A DNA stretch of 64,000 nucleotides from Companilactobacillus heilongjiangensis (GCF_000831645.3 NZ_CP012559.1:2232001-2296000), one strand, 5' to 3'; shown: positions 44,211-53,268, counted from the first letter of the stretch. Notes: a model not told the origin generated them from the sequence alone. Program-made: numbers and translations.

Positions 44211-44346
44211 GGCAGTGGCTCTAAAACGAGTTCCGCAGGCCAATCCCTTCCGCTTTGCCTAACTTCCCAAATCATCCGCAAGGTGCGCGGATAATTCGTG
44301 AAGTCATGCAAATGCTCGGGGATTCCCGGGCCTGCTCCACTCTCTA
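44211..44346 (-). repeat. Stop-codon-linked repeat B-7
   Basis: Starts TAGAGAGTGGAGCAGGCCCG at the pepD2 stop and ends GAGCCACTGCC. Flanking TGTATTTTAGACC is shared with the B-6 locus. Confidence 0.9.
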
Positions 44347-45780
44347 CAAATTTGGATCCATCTTAAATGTTAACTTCGACAACTCTGTCCCTTTTGTTAC
44401 TAAATCTGCTAAGTGGGCTTTTGTTGCGTCGTTATAATGTTTAACTATTTCTTTATTTTGTTCTGTTAGATAATCTGTTAATTCTGAACCGCTCATTGTG
44501 ACTGCTTTTTTATCAACTGCCGCAATCTTTCTTCTGGCCCATGATGATAACTCTTTTTGATAATCTAAGTTTGGTTCCACGAATTCTGCATAATGTGATT
44601 CTACTACCATTGCTAAGGCTTCATACATCCAGTATGCACTCTTCAAATCTAATTTATCTGGTGTATAACTGTATGATTCGTCAATGTCATTGGCATTAGT
44701 GAAGAATGGTACGTGTGGGCAGAAACTTGGAATTCCAAAACCTGTCCATTCAACGCCGGCTGCTCCATTTTTGTCTGAATCTCTCATTTGTAGAATGTGA
44801 GAATTGGCTGTTCTGGAAAGTGAAATGGCACGATATGTTCTCTTGTCATGGTCACTGCCGCTGCCCATTGGATCGTATTTTGTTTCATTATAATGTGATT
44901 TCAAAATATATTGGATGTCTTCAACAGCAATCTTCTTTTCGGCTTTTCTGATGAAAGGAAGTTCTGGTGATTCTGGTTCTTGTTGGATTGATGGGTTCAA
45001 ATAACGTTGTGCAAACCAGACACGTGGTGTGTTGTAATGGTGGTCTTGTTCAGTATCTGTTCCGAAGATGTGGCGGAAATCCCAACGGTCAAAGTCTGGA
45101 TTTAAGTCATTGTCAGAAACGAAATCTTGAATTCCGTCAGCCCACATGTAGTTTTCTGGGTCGTTAAAGTCGATATCTTGGATGGCTACTTGGTTAGCAG
45201 CAACGGCATAACTGTCGTCAGGAATTCTTACAGCAACCCATTGATGTCCGGTAACAACTTCCATATACCAAACTTCATCTTTATCGTTGAATTGCAAACC
45301 ATTACCTTCAGCGGAACCATATTTGGCAACTAAATCACCAAGATATTTAACACCATCACGAGCTGAATTGATGTATGGCAATACTAAAGTTGCTAGTGAA
45401 TCTTCAGCCAAACCATCTTTAACGTATGGATCGAAAGCCAAAACTTTTTCATTAGCATAAACACTCTCAGTTGCACTCATACCAACATTTTTCTCATTAA
45501 AACCGTCTTCTTCGTTAGGACCAGCAGTCTTTTGGTTCGTGCTTGGAGTAGCGGTATAACGGTAACCACTTTCTGGATAAGGTGCTGTCATATTGTTGTA
45601 TGGTGAAACATATGTCTCATGACGTCCAGAAACAGCTGGTTGAACGATGATACGCTTAGGTTCAATTGCCAACATACGGTCTTCATTTCTGGAAATGTAA
45701 GTTGCTCCATCCATAGAAGCTTTCTTACCTACCATAATTGATGTACAAGCTGATGCTTCAAAACGATCGAGTTCTGTCAT
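44344..45780 (-). CDS. pepD: Dipeptidase PepD, family C69 (copy 2)
   Basis: 478 residues, closely similar along its length to the copy at 40601. Nucleophile Cys12 in ASACTSIMVGKKASMDG; YISRNEDR, VTGHQWVAVRIPDD and LPYINSARDGVKYLGDL are retained. GGGGGA lies 5 bases before the ATG. The upstream region is taken up by the extended MITE-like copy 2, which begins 32 bases from the start codon. The stop lies in B-7. Confidence 0.93.
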   Translation of the reverse strand: MTELDRFEASACTSIMVGKKASMDGATYISRNEDRMLAIEPKRIIVQPAVSGRHETYVSPYNNMTAPYPESGYRYTATPSTNQKTAGPNEEDGFNEKNVGMSATESVYANEKVLAFDPYVKDGLAEDSLATLVLPYINSARDGVKYLGDLVAKYGSAEGNGLQFNDKDEVWYMEVVTGHQWVAVRIPDDSYAVAANQVAIQDIDFNDPENYMWADGIQDFVSDNDLNPDFDRWDFRHIFGTDTEQDHHYNTPRVWFAQRYLNPSIQQEPESPELPFIRKAEKKIAVEDIQYILKSHYNETKYDPMGSGSDHDKRTYRAISLSRTANSHILQMRDSDKNGAAGVEWTGFGIPSFCPHVPFFTNANDIDESYSYTPDKLDLKSAYWMYEALAMVVESHYAEFVEPNLDYQKELSSWARRKIAAVDKKAVTMSGSELTDYLTEQNKEIVKHYNDATKAHLADLVTKGTELSKLTFKMDPNL

Positions 45781-45811
45781 TTTTATCCCCCAATTAAAAA
45801 TTTCTTTATAT

Positions 45812-46130
45812 ACGTGTGGTGCCAGTTAAATATGCCGTCTACAGAGCTGGGAAATATTCTCAAGCTGTGCGGAACGGCCCGAGCCAAAGAGCGGTCTCGG
45901 ACCTCGGTTTGAAGACTTGACACAGTTCGTCAAGTCTCCAAACACGCCCGGTGGTATAAGTACGGGAGAATTTCCCGTACTTATACCACTACCACGGCAC
46001 ACAAATATTTCCCAGCTCTTCCGACTAATTGATTACTATTAATTGAATGTAAAAGTATACAAATGTATTAACATTCAAATTATTTAAGCAATGCAATATT
46101 TGCAATAAATTACCAACCAGTACCATGCGC
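45812..46130. mobile_element. Extended MITE-like element 2 around A-20
   Basis: Ends ACGTGTGGTGCCAGTTAA and (inverted) GCGCATGGTACTGGTTGG are imperfect inverted repeats matching copies 1 and 3. It lies immediately upstream of pepD2 and may supply or displace its promoter. Confidence 0.65.
45834..46029 (+). repeat. Cloverleaf repeat A-20 (full copy)
   Basis: GCCGTCTACAGAGCTGGGAA and TTCCCAGCTCTTCCGACTAA, order a-b-c, hairpin c extended (AAGTACGGGAG/TTCCCGTACTT). Confidence 0.92.
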
Positions 46131-46175
46131 CTTTATATCGTTTATGATACTCGTTCCCCTATTTCAAGGACAACC

Positions 46176-47192
46176 CTATCCGACAAAATGATCAATATTC
46201 GTAGCAACACGTTCGAGGTCGACATTACCACCGGAAACTAAAGCTACCACCCGCTTATTTTCCAACCAACAAGGATCAATTTTGTGTGCTTCCAAAGCAG
46301 CGGTTGGCAAAGCGCCAGCTCCTTCAGCCACAACTTTTGCCCGTTGCAACAAGTCTTTCATCGCTGTAGCAATTTCTTCTTCACTGACCAAAACCATCTC
46401 ATCCACTAAATGCTTAGTAATTGGAAAAGTTATTTGTCCCGGCGTTGCCACCGCAGTTCCATCAGCCAAAGTTTTATCAACGCCAAATGTCGTAATCTCA
46501 TTAGCCCGATATGAGGCTGTCATTCCGTGAACATTTTCCGACTGCACACCAATCAAGTGAATCTGTGGATTAATAGTCTTGATAGCCGTCGCAATTCCCG
46601 AAATCAGACCGCCACCGCCAACTGGCACAATAACCGTGTCGACATCTTCCAATTGATTCAAAATTTCCAAACCAATCGAACCCTGTCCAGCAATCACATC
46701 CACATCATCGTATGGATCAACAATCGTATAACCTTTGTCAGCGGCCTCTTCTTCCATAAATTGGTGTGCTTCATCAAACGTATCGCCATGCAAAACTACT
46801 TGCGCACCATAGCCAGCCGTAGCTTGTTGCTTAGCCAATGGAGCTCCATGCGGCATAACAACAATTGACTTGATGCCCAACAATTTAGACGTCAAAGCAA
46901 CACCTTGAGCATGATTTCCTGCCGAAGCAGTGATAACACCGCGTTCTTTTTCTGATTCACTCAAATGGTTAATTTTATTAAAGGCACCGCGAAACTTAAA
47001 AGAACCAGTCAGCTGCATATTCTCAAGTTTCAAATAGACCTCCCCACCAGTCACATCCCGACTCAAGAACATCGACTGAATCAACGGCGTCACCCGACCA
47101 ACCTGATGAATCAAGTGAGCAGCCTTTTTAATATCGTGAATCGTTACCGGATTCTGAAACCGTGGCATTGCATTTAAATCTTCGACAGTCAT
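46176..47192 (-). CDS. Threonine/serine dehydratase, catabolic type
   Basis: 338 residues from MTVEDLNAMP. PLP lysine in LTGSFKFRGAFNK, SAGNHAQGVAL and the phosphate loop VGGGGLISGIA. There is no C-terminal ACT regulatory domain, so it is the catabolic (TdcB-like) form rather than biosynthetic IlvA. It deaminates threonine to 2-oxobutyrate or serine to pyruvate. ATG 47192 lies 11 bases after GGAGG; a longer start is possible. A cre-like box lies 35 bases upstream. Confidence 0.9.
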   Translation of the reverse strand: MTVEDLNAMPRFQNPVTIHDIKKAAHLIHQVGRVTPLIQSMFLSRDVTGGEVYLKLENMQLTGSFKFRGAFNKINHLSESEKERGVITASAGNHAQGVALTSKLLGIKSIVVMPHGAPLAKQQATAGYGAQVVLHGDTFDEAHQFMEEEAADKGYTIVDPYDDVDVIAGQGSIGLEILNQLEDVDTVIVPVGGGGLISGIATAIKTINPQIHLIGVQSENVHGMTASYRANEITTFGVDKTLADGTAVATPGQITFPITKHLVDEMVLVSEEEIATAMKDLLQRAKVVAEGAGALPTAALEAHKIDPCWLENKRVVALVSGGNVDLERVATNIDHFVG

Positions 47193-47226
47193 CAAAACAT
47201 CCACCTCCAAATTCATTCCATTTTCA

Positions 47227-47240
47227 TGTTAACGCTTACA
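47227..47240. promoter_or_regulatory. cre site (CcpA binding) upstream of the threonine dehydratase
   Basis: TGTTAACGCTTACA fits the catabolite-response consensus TGWNANCGNTNWCA at every fixed position. Carbon catabolite repression of this gene is likely. Confidence 0.72.
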
Positions 47241-47616
47241 TTTAGCTAAAACAACACATTTTTGTGATTCTTATCACATTTATTTTTGCCTGTTTACTGG
47301 GGTTAGACACGTGTATCCGAAAACTACTACACTAAATTTTCATGAAAATAATTACATCTTTTACAACTTGGGATAAGCGAGCATTCAACCGCTCCTCCGC
47401 CTAATTTATTGATGGAAAATTCTAATCTTAACTATTCCGTATTAATGACCAAAAAGCCGTTATATATTATTTGATAATAAATAGAATCATAATAGTCCAA
47501 AACAGATTCTATAGTTCAAACATATATAACTTACAATTAAACTAAATATCAAAAATAACTTCTGACATCAATTTACTAACATGTGATTAAAACATGGAAT
47601 TTATCAAAAAAAACTA
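47241..47616. other. Upstream region of the threonine dehydratase
   Basis: AT-rich, no gene seen. It must contain the dehydratase promoter; no unambiguous pair of boxes. Confidence 0.4.
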
Positions 47617-47784
47617 GCCTCTGGTTGCCAGAAATGTAGTACCGCTGTGAAAGTGGCGTTATGGCTTTAGCCATTACACCACGGACGTCTTTTGAGACGC
47701 GGTCTTCGGCTCAAAAGCGAGGCGCGAGACCTTGGCTCGCACCGGTCCCACAAGCGGGTATCTACATTTCTGGCAACCGGAGGC
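47617..47784 (-). repeat. Cloverleaf repeat A-21 (full copy)
   Basis: GCCTCTGGTTGCCAGAAATG and CATTTCTGGCAACCGGAGGC arms; order c-b-a. It follows the beta-glucosidase terminator. Confidence 0.92.
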
Positions 47785-47800
47785 GGCATATTTCAAAAAC

Positions 47801-47831
47801 AAAAAAAGAAGCCCATTTTTAGTGAGCTTCC
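47801..47831 (-). terminator. Terminator overlapping the beta-glucosidase stop
   Basis: GAAGCTC and GGGCTTC pair on the minus strand around the TAA stop, followed by seven T. Confidence 0.78.
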
Positions 47832-49216
47832 ACAGTTTCTAAATTGTTTAAATTGGCACCGTTTGTTTTGATGACACGTTGCAGCCACCAATAGCTTTTC
47901 TTAGGTACCCGTTGCATATCTTTCAAATCATGATTAGTCCGGTTAACATAGACTGTTCCGTAACGCTTATCCATATTGCCGCTTGAACTAGGAATGTCAA
48001 TCAATCCCCACCCCAAGTAGCCCAAGACTTCCACGCCATCTTCCAAAACAGCATCTTTCATCGCTTGAATATGGTCACGCATGTAATTAATGCGATAGTC
48101 GTCTTGAATTTCTTTACCATCGTAAACTTCACGCACTCCCAAACCATTTTCAATTGGAAACATTGGCAAGCAATATTCATTGTAGACTTTGGTCAAAACA
48201 TCCCTGAATCCGAGTGGATCAATCTGCCAACCAAATTCTGAAGTCTGCAAGAATGGATTTTCTTGCGCACCATAATCCAAATATTGGTTAGGCACTGTCC
48301 CATCTGGAACCTTGGCAGAGTTGATAGTTTCACTGCGATAATAACTGAACGCTAGAAAATCTGATGATACTTGAATCAAAATTTCATCATCATTTAACTG
48401 ATAATCCATTTCAATCTTATGATTTTTAACATATGTCATAACTTCATGTGAATAACGTCCGTAAACGAAAGAATCCAACAAGTCGCGGTTCAAAAATTCA
48501 TTTATCTGACGTGCATATAAAACATCTTTAGGATTAGGTGAAGCTGGATAAACTTCGGTATAAGCCAACATCCCACCGACTAAACAGTCAGTTTTCTCAT
48601 GAATATAATTGGCAACACCCGCGTGCGCTAACATAACGTGATGGCTGATTTGATACATTTCATCAACCGTTTTGTCGCCCTTCATATATCCTGAAATTTT
48701 GAATGCTTCAGTCGTATGATACAAATTCTGTTCATTGAAAGTAATCCAATATTTTACACGGTCGCCAAAGCGTTTAACCATTTCAGTTCCGTATCTGACA
48801 AAGGCGCTGACGACTGGACGAGATAGAAAGCCGTTGTATTTTTCAGCTAAATTCAGTGGCATATCAAAGTGGTACAAACAAATCATCGGCGTAATATTAC
48901 GTTTCAACAAGGCATCAATCAATTTGTCATAAAACTCAATCCCCGCTTCATTGAAATTGCCGTCACCATCCGGATCAACACGACTCCAAGAAATTTGGAA
49001 ACGATAAAAGTTCATTCCCTGATTGGCCATCAAATTGAAATCTTCTTCATAACGATGATATTCATCAATCGCATCATGCCAATCGGAAGTATTAGCAGTT
49101 GCCTCTTTGATGTCATAAACCGATTTACCTTTACCATCCACGTTCCAAGCGCCCTCAGTTTGCATACTGGATGTTGAGTTTCCCCAAAAGAAATTCTCTG
49201 GCAATTTTTTATTCAT
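47819..49216 (-). CDS. Glycoside hydrolase family 1 (6-phospho-beta-glucosidase)
   Basis: 465 residues from MNKKLPENFFWGNSTSSMQ. The acid/base Glu lies in WITFNEQNLY near 170, the nucleophile Glu in PIENGLGVREVYDG near 370. GH1 enzymes of lactobacilli usually hydrolyse phosphorylated beta-glucosides brought in by a PTS. GAGGTGG precedes ATG 49216. The divergent GntR regulator and a cre-like box upstream point to substrate induction and catabolite repression. Confidence 0.9.
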   Translation of the reverse strand: MNKKLPENFFWGNSTSSMQTEGAWNVDGKGKSVYDIKEATANTSDWHDAIDEYHRYEEDFNLMANQGMNFYRFQISWSRVDPDGDGNFNEAGIEFYDKLIDALLKRNITPMICLYHFDMPLNLAEKYNGFLSRPVVSAFVRYGTEMVKRFGDRVKYWITFNEQNLYHTTEAFKISGYMKGDKTVDEMYQISHHVMLAHAGVANYIHEKTDCLVGGMLAYTEVYPASPNPKDVLYARQINEFLNRDLLDSFVYGRYSHEVMTYVKNHKIEMDYQLNDDEILIQVSSDFLAFSYYRSETINSAKVPDGTVPNQYLDYGAQENPFLQTSEFGWQIDPLGFRDVLTKVYNEYCLPMFPIENGLGVREVYDGKEIQDDYRINYMRDHIQAMKDAVLEDGVEVLGYLGWGLIDIPSSSGNMDKRYGTVYVNRTNHDLKDMQRVPKKSYWWLQRVIKTNGANLNNLETVEAH

Positions 49217-49237
49217 GATCCACCTCATCCTCTCTTA

Positions 49238-49251
49238 TGAATACGTTTTCA
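49238..49251. promoter_or_regulatory. Probable cre site upstream of the beta-glucosidase
   Basis: TGAAAACGTATTCA on the minus strand is a near-palindrome one mismatch from the cre consensus, about 22 bases before the start. Confidence 0.5.
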
Positions 49252-49293
49252 GCATACCACAAAACTTATTAATGTAAATATCCGGTTGCAAAT

Positions 49294-49305
49294 AAGTATA
49301 TACTT
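49294..49305. promoter_or_regulatory. Candidate GntR operator between the beta-glucosidase and its regulator
   Basis: AAGTATATACTT, a perfect palindrome in the divergent intergenic region, similar in form to the TTGTATATACAA operators of TreR-type GntR/UTRA regulators. Confidence 0.55.
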
Positions 49306-49376
49306 TTAAATAAAACGAAAATCGTACATTTTTAATGCTACACTATTAATGATATAAGTTAGGGGGCTGTCTGTTA

Positions 49377-50105
49377 ATGGCATACAAGTACAAAGAAGTT
49401 GCAAATACGTTAAGACATCAAATTCAAACCGGCCGGTATGCTCCAGGTGAATTGATGCCCGATCAGAATCAAATTGCAAAAAAGTTTAATACCACTAGAA
49501 TCACGGTCCACAAGGCTTTACAGCTATTGATGGTTGAAGGTATGGTGTATTCCAAACGTGGCTCTGGAACATACGTCCGCAAAGATTATGTTGCCGACAA
49601 TCACAGTGATGACCGCTTTGGACGTGTTTCGCCAATCGACAAACCCCTTGGTGCAACGAAAACAAATAAAGGTAAAGCTGTTACCAGTAAAGTTTTGGAA
49701 TTATCAGCACGCATCCCTACTAAAGATGAAGCTGATAAGTTGATTATTCAACCAACCGAGCCAGTCTATGTAATCCGCCGTGTTCGTTACGTTAATGGTA
49801 AAATTTTTGCCTATGAACACACCATTATGCCAACAGCTATTACCACTTTAACTGAAGATATTTTGGAAAAATCAATCTATAACCATCTTGAAAAAGAAGG
49901 CCTACGTATTGAAGGAACCCATCGAATCATCCGGGCTGATAAGGCTGACCAAACCGACGTTGAGACCGGAATTGCTCATGAATTAGGCGAACCAGTTTTA
50001 ATAATCAACCAGTTGAGCTATCTTGATGATGGTCAACCATTTGAAATTGCTGAATCACGTTTTCCTTATCAAAGCAGCCGCTTAACAGCTGACATAACAT
50101 TGTAA
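49377..50105 (+). CDS. GntR-family regulator with UTRA domain (beta-glucoside regulator candidate)
   Basis: 242 residues. Helix-turn-helix LMPDQNQIAKKFNTTRITVH and wing YSKRGSGTYVRKDYV; UTRA domain from about 90 with PVYVIRRVRYVNGKIFAYEH. Divergent from the GH1 gene, which it probably controls. AGGGGG lies 10 bases before the ATG. The gene ends at a long hairpin (50114-50225). Confidence 0.87.
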   Translation: MAYKYKEVANTLRHQIQTGRYAPGELMPDQNQIAKKFNTTRITVHKALQLLMVEGMVYSKRGSGTYVRKDYVADNHSDDRFGRVSPIDKPLGATKTNKGKAVTSKVLELSARIPTKDEADKLIIQPTEPVYVIRRVRYVNGKIFAYEHTIMPTAITTLTEDILEKSIYNHLEKEGLRIEGTHRIIRADKADQTDVETGIAHELGEPVLIINQLSYLDDGQPFEIAESRFPYQSSRLTADITL

Positions 50106-50113
50106 AAAAAAGA

Positions 50114-50225
50114 GTGCAACAAAACATGGTCAACTTTCGAGCATTAAGGCAAATATGGACTGTAATCCGATTTTGGATTACAGTCCATATTTGTTTTAAG
50201 CGGAAAAAGTTATGTTTTGTTGCAC
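50114..50225. repeat. Unique 112-bp long hairpin after the GntR gene
   Basis: GTGCAACAAAACAT/ATGTTTTGTTGCAC (14 bp, perfect) at the base, AAATATGGACTGTAATCC/GGATTACAGTCCATATTT (18 bp, perfect) at the top, six-base loop, imperfect middle. It lies 8 bases past the GntR stop and is unrelated to families A and B. It may act as terminator or small RNA, or be a non-autonomous element. Confidence 0.85.
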
Positions 50226-50296
50226 GTTTATGCTGCATGTTTAAGACAAAAGTAGTTATCTCACAGCCCCTTTTATTTATTCTATTAAAGTTACCT

Positions 50297-50480
50297 GCCG
50301 TCTCCAGAGCTGAGAAGTATTTCGCCTGCTATGCGGTACGGCTCGAGCCAAAGTACGGTCTCGACCCTCGGTTGAAGCCTTTCCAAAGTTCGGAAAGTCT
50401 CCAACACGCCCGGTGGTGTAACGGCTAAAGCCGTAACGCCACTTTCATAGCTGGTGAATACTTCTCAGCTCTTCCGACTC
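50297..50480 (+). repeat. Cloverleaf repeat A-22 (full copy)
   Basis: GCCGTCTCCAGAGCTGAGAA and TTCTCAGCTCTTCCGACT tips; order a-b-c. Confidence 0.93.
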
Positions 50481-50657
50481 TTTTATCTTTTAAGTCAGTT
50501 GGTTATTAAGAAACACTGGACTATCATTAAATACTCTAGACTTTCTAACTAATTACCCGATATTAAACTTAATGCTTTCGTCAAGTAACCGTACTAGAAA
50601 TAATTTATTGAAAATCCACAAATTTTTCTTTAATTATCTATCCATTAAAGAAACAAA

Positions 50658-50834
50658 TTAGTCGGAGGAGATGAGAGTATTTATATGTAGCGAAAGTGGC
50701 GTTATTGCTTTAGCAATTACACCACCGGGCGTGTTGGAGACTTGCTGATTTTGCAAGGCTTCAACCGAGGGTCGAGACCGCTCTTTGGCTCGAGCCGTAC
50801 CGCGCAGCAGATGAATACTCTCATCTCCGGAGAC
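50658..50834 (-). repeat. Cloverleaf repeat A-23 (full copy)
   Basis: TTAGTCGGAGGAGATGAGAG and CTCTCATCTCCGGAGACG. The arm change AGAGCTGAG to AGGAGATGAG is matched on both sides. It begins 9 bases after the LCP gene stop. Confidence 0.93.
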
Positions 50835-50842
50835 GAAAACCC

Positions 50843-51865
50843 CTAATACGTATTATTCGTATAATGCATAGTATCCAAACCAAATGTGTCGTAATTGATA
50901 TCGTCTGGGTCTTTGAAGAATGCCTTATTTTTAGCATTCAACCTAGTTTCCGTATTATCCAAAGTTTGTGCTGGCAATCCTAAATTATCACGTAATTTAT
51001 CAGATGCACTTTGCATAGTTGATGTTGGCAATATTTGATAAGAACTTTGGTTGATCCAAGCTGTTTTTCCTTGGATTTGATTGAAGTCCATTGCCTTGGC
51101 GCTGCTATGATACTTCAATACTAGTTGGTCGATTTCTGAAGTTGTTAAATCAGTATTGACGTCATTGCCCAATTTCTTGATTAAATCTGGGATTTTGACA
51201 GCATATTGAGGTTGCTCTAATTTCTTAACAACTGCTCGTAAAACTTGTTGCTGACGAACTTGACGGCCATAATCGCCACGCGGGTCTTGATACCGCATTC
51301 GAGCATATGTCAAAGCTTCTTTACCATTCAAATGATGTGTTCCTTTAGGAACTGTTACTCCATCAAAGGAAACATTCATGGGACTTTTCACAGTCACACC
51401 GCCAACAAAATCAACTGTTTTTTCCAAAGCTTGCATGTTAATAGCCACGTGATAGTTCACTGGTACACCCAACAAACTACCAACGGTACTTTTAGCCATT
51501 TTTGATAAGCCAATATTGTAGGCAGCGTTAACTTTTTGAACATTCTTGGTTTTATCGCCAACCATTTCAGCCAAAGCATCTCGAGGAATCGAATATGCGA
51601 CGGTCGTTTGTTTCTGAGGATTCAATGTTAACAACATCATTGTGTCAGAATTACCACGGTCAACTCGTCCATCAGTCCCGGTATCAGCACCTAGTAACAA
51701 AATTGAGAATGGTTTCCCCTGATTGATTTTTTGAGAAACACTATTCTTATTTGTATTCAGAGAATTCAGTGAATCTTGAGTTCGATAAACAAAGATTCCG
51801 GCAAATACTAGAACGATGGCTAATAGCGAACCAATTATAATTGAAATTATTTTTAATTTTTTCAT
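50843..51865 (-). CDS. LytR-CpsA-Psr (LCP) family phosphotransferase
   Basis: 340 residues. One N-terminal membrane segment (IISIIIGSLLAIVLVFAGIFVY), then the LCP domain: ILLLGADTGTDGR, DTMMLLTLNP, YSIPRDA, and ALTYARMRYQDPRGDYGRQV with the catalytic Arg/Asp cluster. It attaches teichoic acids or polysaccharides to peptidoglycan on the outer face of the membrane. No operon partner is visible. Confidence 0.92.
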   Translation of the reverse strand: MKKLKIISIIIGSLLAIVLVFAGIFVYRTQDSLNSLNTNKNSVSQKINQGKPFSILLLGADTGTDGRVDRGNSDTMMLLTLNPQKQTTVAYSIPRDALAEMVGDKTKNVQKVNAAYNIGLSKMAKSTVGSLLGVPVNYHVAINMQALEKTVDFVGGVTVKSPMNVSFDGVTVPKGTHHLNGKEALTYARMRYQDPRGDYGRQVRQQQVLRAVVKKLEQPQYAVKIPDLIKKLGNDVNTDLTTSEIDQLVLKYHSSAKAMDFNQIQGKTAWINQSSYQILPTSTMQSASDKLRDNLGLPAQTLDNTETRLNAKNKAFFKDPDDINYDTFGLDTMHYTNNTY

Positions 51866-52020
51866 TTTTTATATCCTATATTTTGATATTTTCAATTATA
51901 AGGCGAATTACTAACTACCTGCAAATATTTTAAGAGACAAATTCTAATAATATCGCTTTCAAAAAATGAACCATCATGGTACGCTCAAACTAGAAAAATC
52001 TTTTAAGGGGAAGTGTTATC

Positions 52021-52509
52021 ATGCCAGAATTAGCTGACGCACTAGTAATTGTAGACATGCAGCGGGCTCTACAATACAGCTATAATTTTGATGGATTGAT
52101 CCACAGCATCAATAATCGAATTTTTAATTACCGCCAAGACAATTTGCCTATAATTTTTATTCAACATAATGATCAGGATCTTGTACGTGGCAGTGAACTC
52201 TGGAATTTATCGGGGAAATTGGACAAACAAAAAGAAGACATCACGGTGGAAAAGACCCATCCAAATGCCTTCTATCAAACTAATTTAAATAAAATTTTAA
52301 TGCAAAAAGGAGTTCGCTCAATCGAGCTTTGTGGTGCCCAAACTGAATATTGCTGCAATGCGACAATCGTTATGGCTCACGGTCTCGGCTATAAAATTAT
52401 CATGAAACACGATATGACAACTACCTTTGACAATGATTATATGACCGCTGAAAATACGATTTCATTCTTTGAGAATATCTGGGATCAACGTTTTGTAAAC
52501 TTTCAATAG
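52021..52509 (+). CDS. Isochorismatase-family cysteine hydrolase
   Basis: 162 residues. The triad of the family is visible: Asp in LVIVDMQRAL (residue 12), Lys in VEKTHPNAFYQT (about 80), Cys in LCGAQTEYCCNATIV (about 115). Close relatives are nicotinamidases or uncharacterised amidohydrolases; no nicotinamidase metal site is obvious. AGGGGAAG precedes the ATG; a short strong terminator follows. Confidence 0.88.
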   Translation: MPELADALVIVDMQRALQYSYNFDGLIHSINNRIFNYRQDNLPIIFIQHNDQDLVRGSELWNLSGKLDKQKEDITVEKTHPNAFYQTNLNKILMQKGVRSIELCGAQTEYCCNATIVMAHGLGYKIIMKHDMTTTFDNDYMTAENTISFFENIWDQRFVNFQ

Positions 52510-52515
52510 AGATTA

Positions 52516-52539
52516 AAAAAGTCGCAGCCGCGGCTTTTT
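52516..52539 (+). terminator. Terminator of the isochorismatase-family gene
   Basis: AAAAAGTCGC and GCGGCTTTTT pair with an AGCC tetraloop. Confidence 0.85.
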
Positions 52540-52551
52540 GTTTGGAAAGAA

Positions 52552-52821
52552 TTAAGCATATGTAGCAGAACTGTGAATCAATTCGTATCCGTTCAAATTC
52601 AATGTCCCCAATAGATGATTGATAATTTTGTCCGGATAGATGCCATCAATCTTATAAGCTAGATAATACTTCGACTGGTCATCTGATGCAATCCAACGTC
52701 CAATCTTTGCTAATTCTGGATAAGCCTTCGGATCAAAGTCAACTGCACGTCCAAAATCGATTGTGATGATTTCGCCTTCAAACCAGCTGATATATTTAAG
52801 CGTTCCTGGTAATTTAGACAT
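52552..52821 (-). CDS. Hypothetical protein, 89 residues
   Basis: MSKLPGTLKYISWFEGEIIT; soluble, no signal or membrane segment, with FDPKAYPELAKIGRWIASDD in the middle. Ribosome site GGGATGG before the ATG. No family recognised. Upstream an AT-rich inverted repeat ATATACC/GGTATAT (52870-52894) could be an operator. Confidence 0.68.
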   Translation of the reverse strand: MSKLPGTLKYISWFEGEIITIDFGRAVDFDPKAYPELAKIGRWIASDDQSKYYLAYKIDGIYPDKIINHLLGTLNLNGYELIHSSATYA

Positions 52822-52922
52822 TTGCTACCATCCCTTTTGCATATATTTGAAACCGTTTTCTCTCGTCAAATATACCACCTTTTTGATGGTATATGAGGTA
52901 TATTTTAAGATTGTTTTATTTC

Positions 52923-53099
52923 CGCCGGAAGCTGTCAGAAATATAGCCTGCCATGCGACCGGTGCGAGCCAAGGTCTCGCGCCTCGATTTTGAGCTTCGC
53001 AAAAAACGCGAATCTCAAAATACGTCGGTGGTGTAAGAATGGAAAAGCGCCATTCTAACGCCAACCTCACGGCTGTCTATATTTCTGACAACTTCCGAC
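52923..53099 (+). repeat. Cloverleaf repeat A-24 (full copy)
   Basis: GCCGGAAGCTGTCAGAAATATA and TATATTTCTGACAACTTCCG arms; hairpin a shortened (GGTGCGAG/CTCGCGCC). Confidence 0.9.
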
Positions 53100-53226
53100 T
53101 AGTGTTTGTTTTTGGGGAGTTAATAATTATTTAAATTTAATTCAATCAATAACTTAGTTATTTTTATAAATACAAACGGGAATTAAGTATACTAAATGGT
53201 TCAAAACTTCTATAACTTCAAAAAAC

Positions 53227-53268
53227 AAAAAAGACCAGACACCCCTCAATTGGAATAATCTGGCCCAG
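53227..53268 (-). terminator. Probable terminator of the thioredoxin transcript
   Basis: CCAGA and TCTGG with an inner TTCC/GAGG pair, then CTTTTTTG on the minus strand. It lies past element A-25. Confidence 0.6.
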
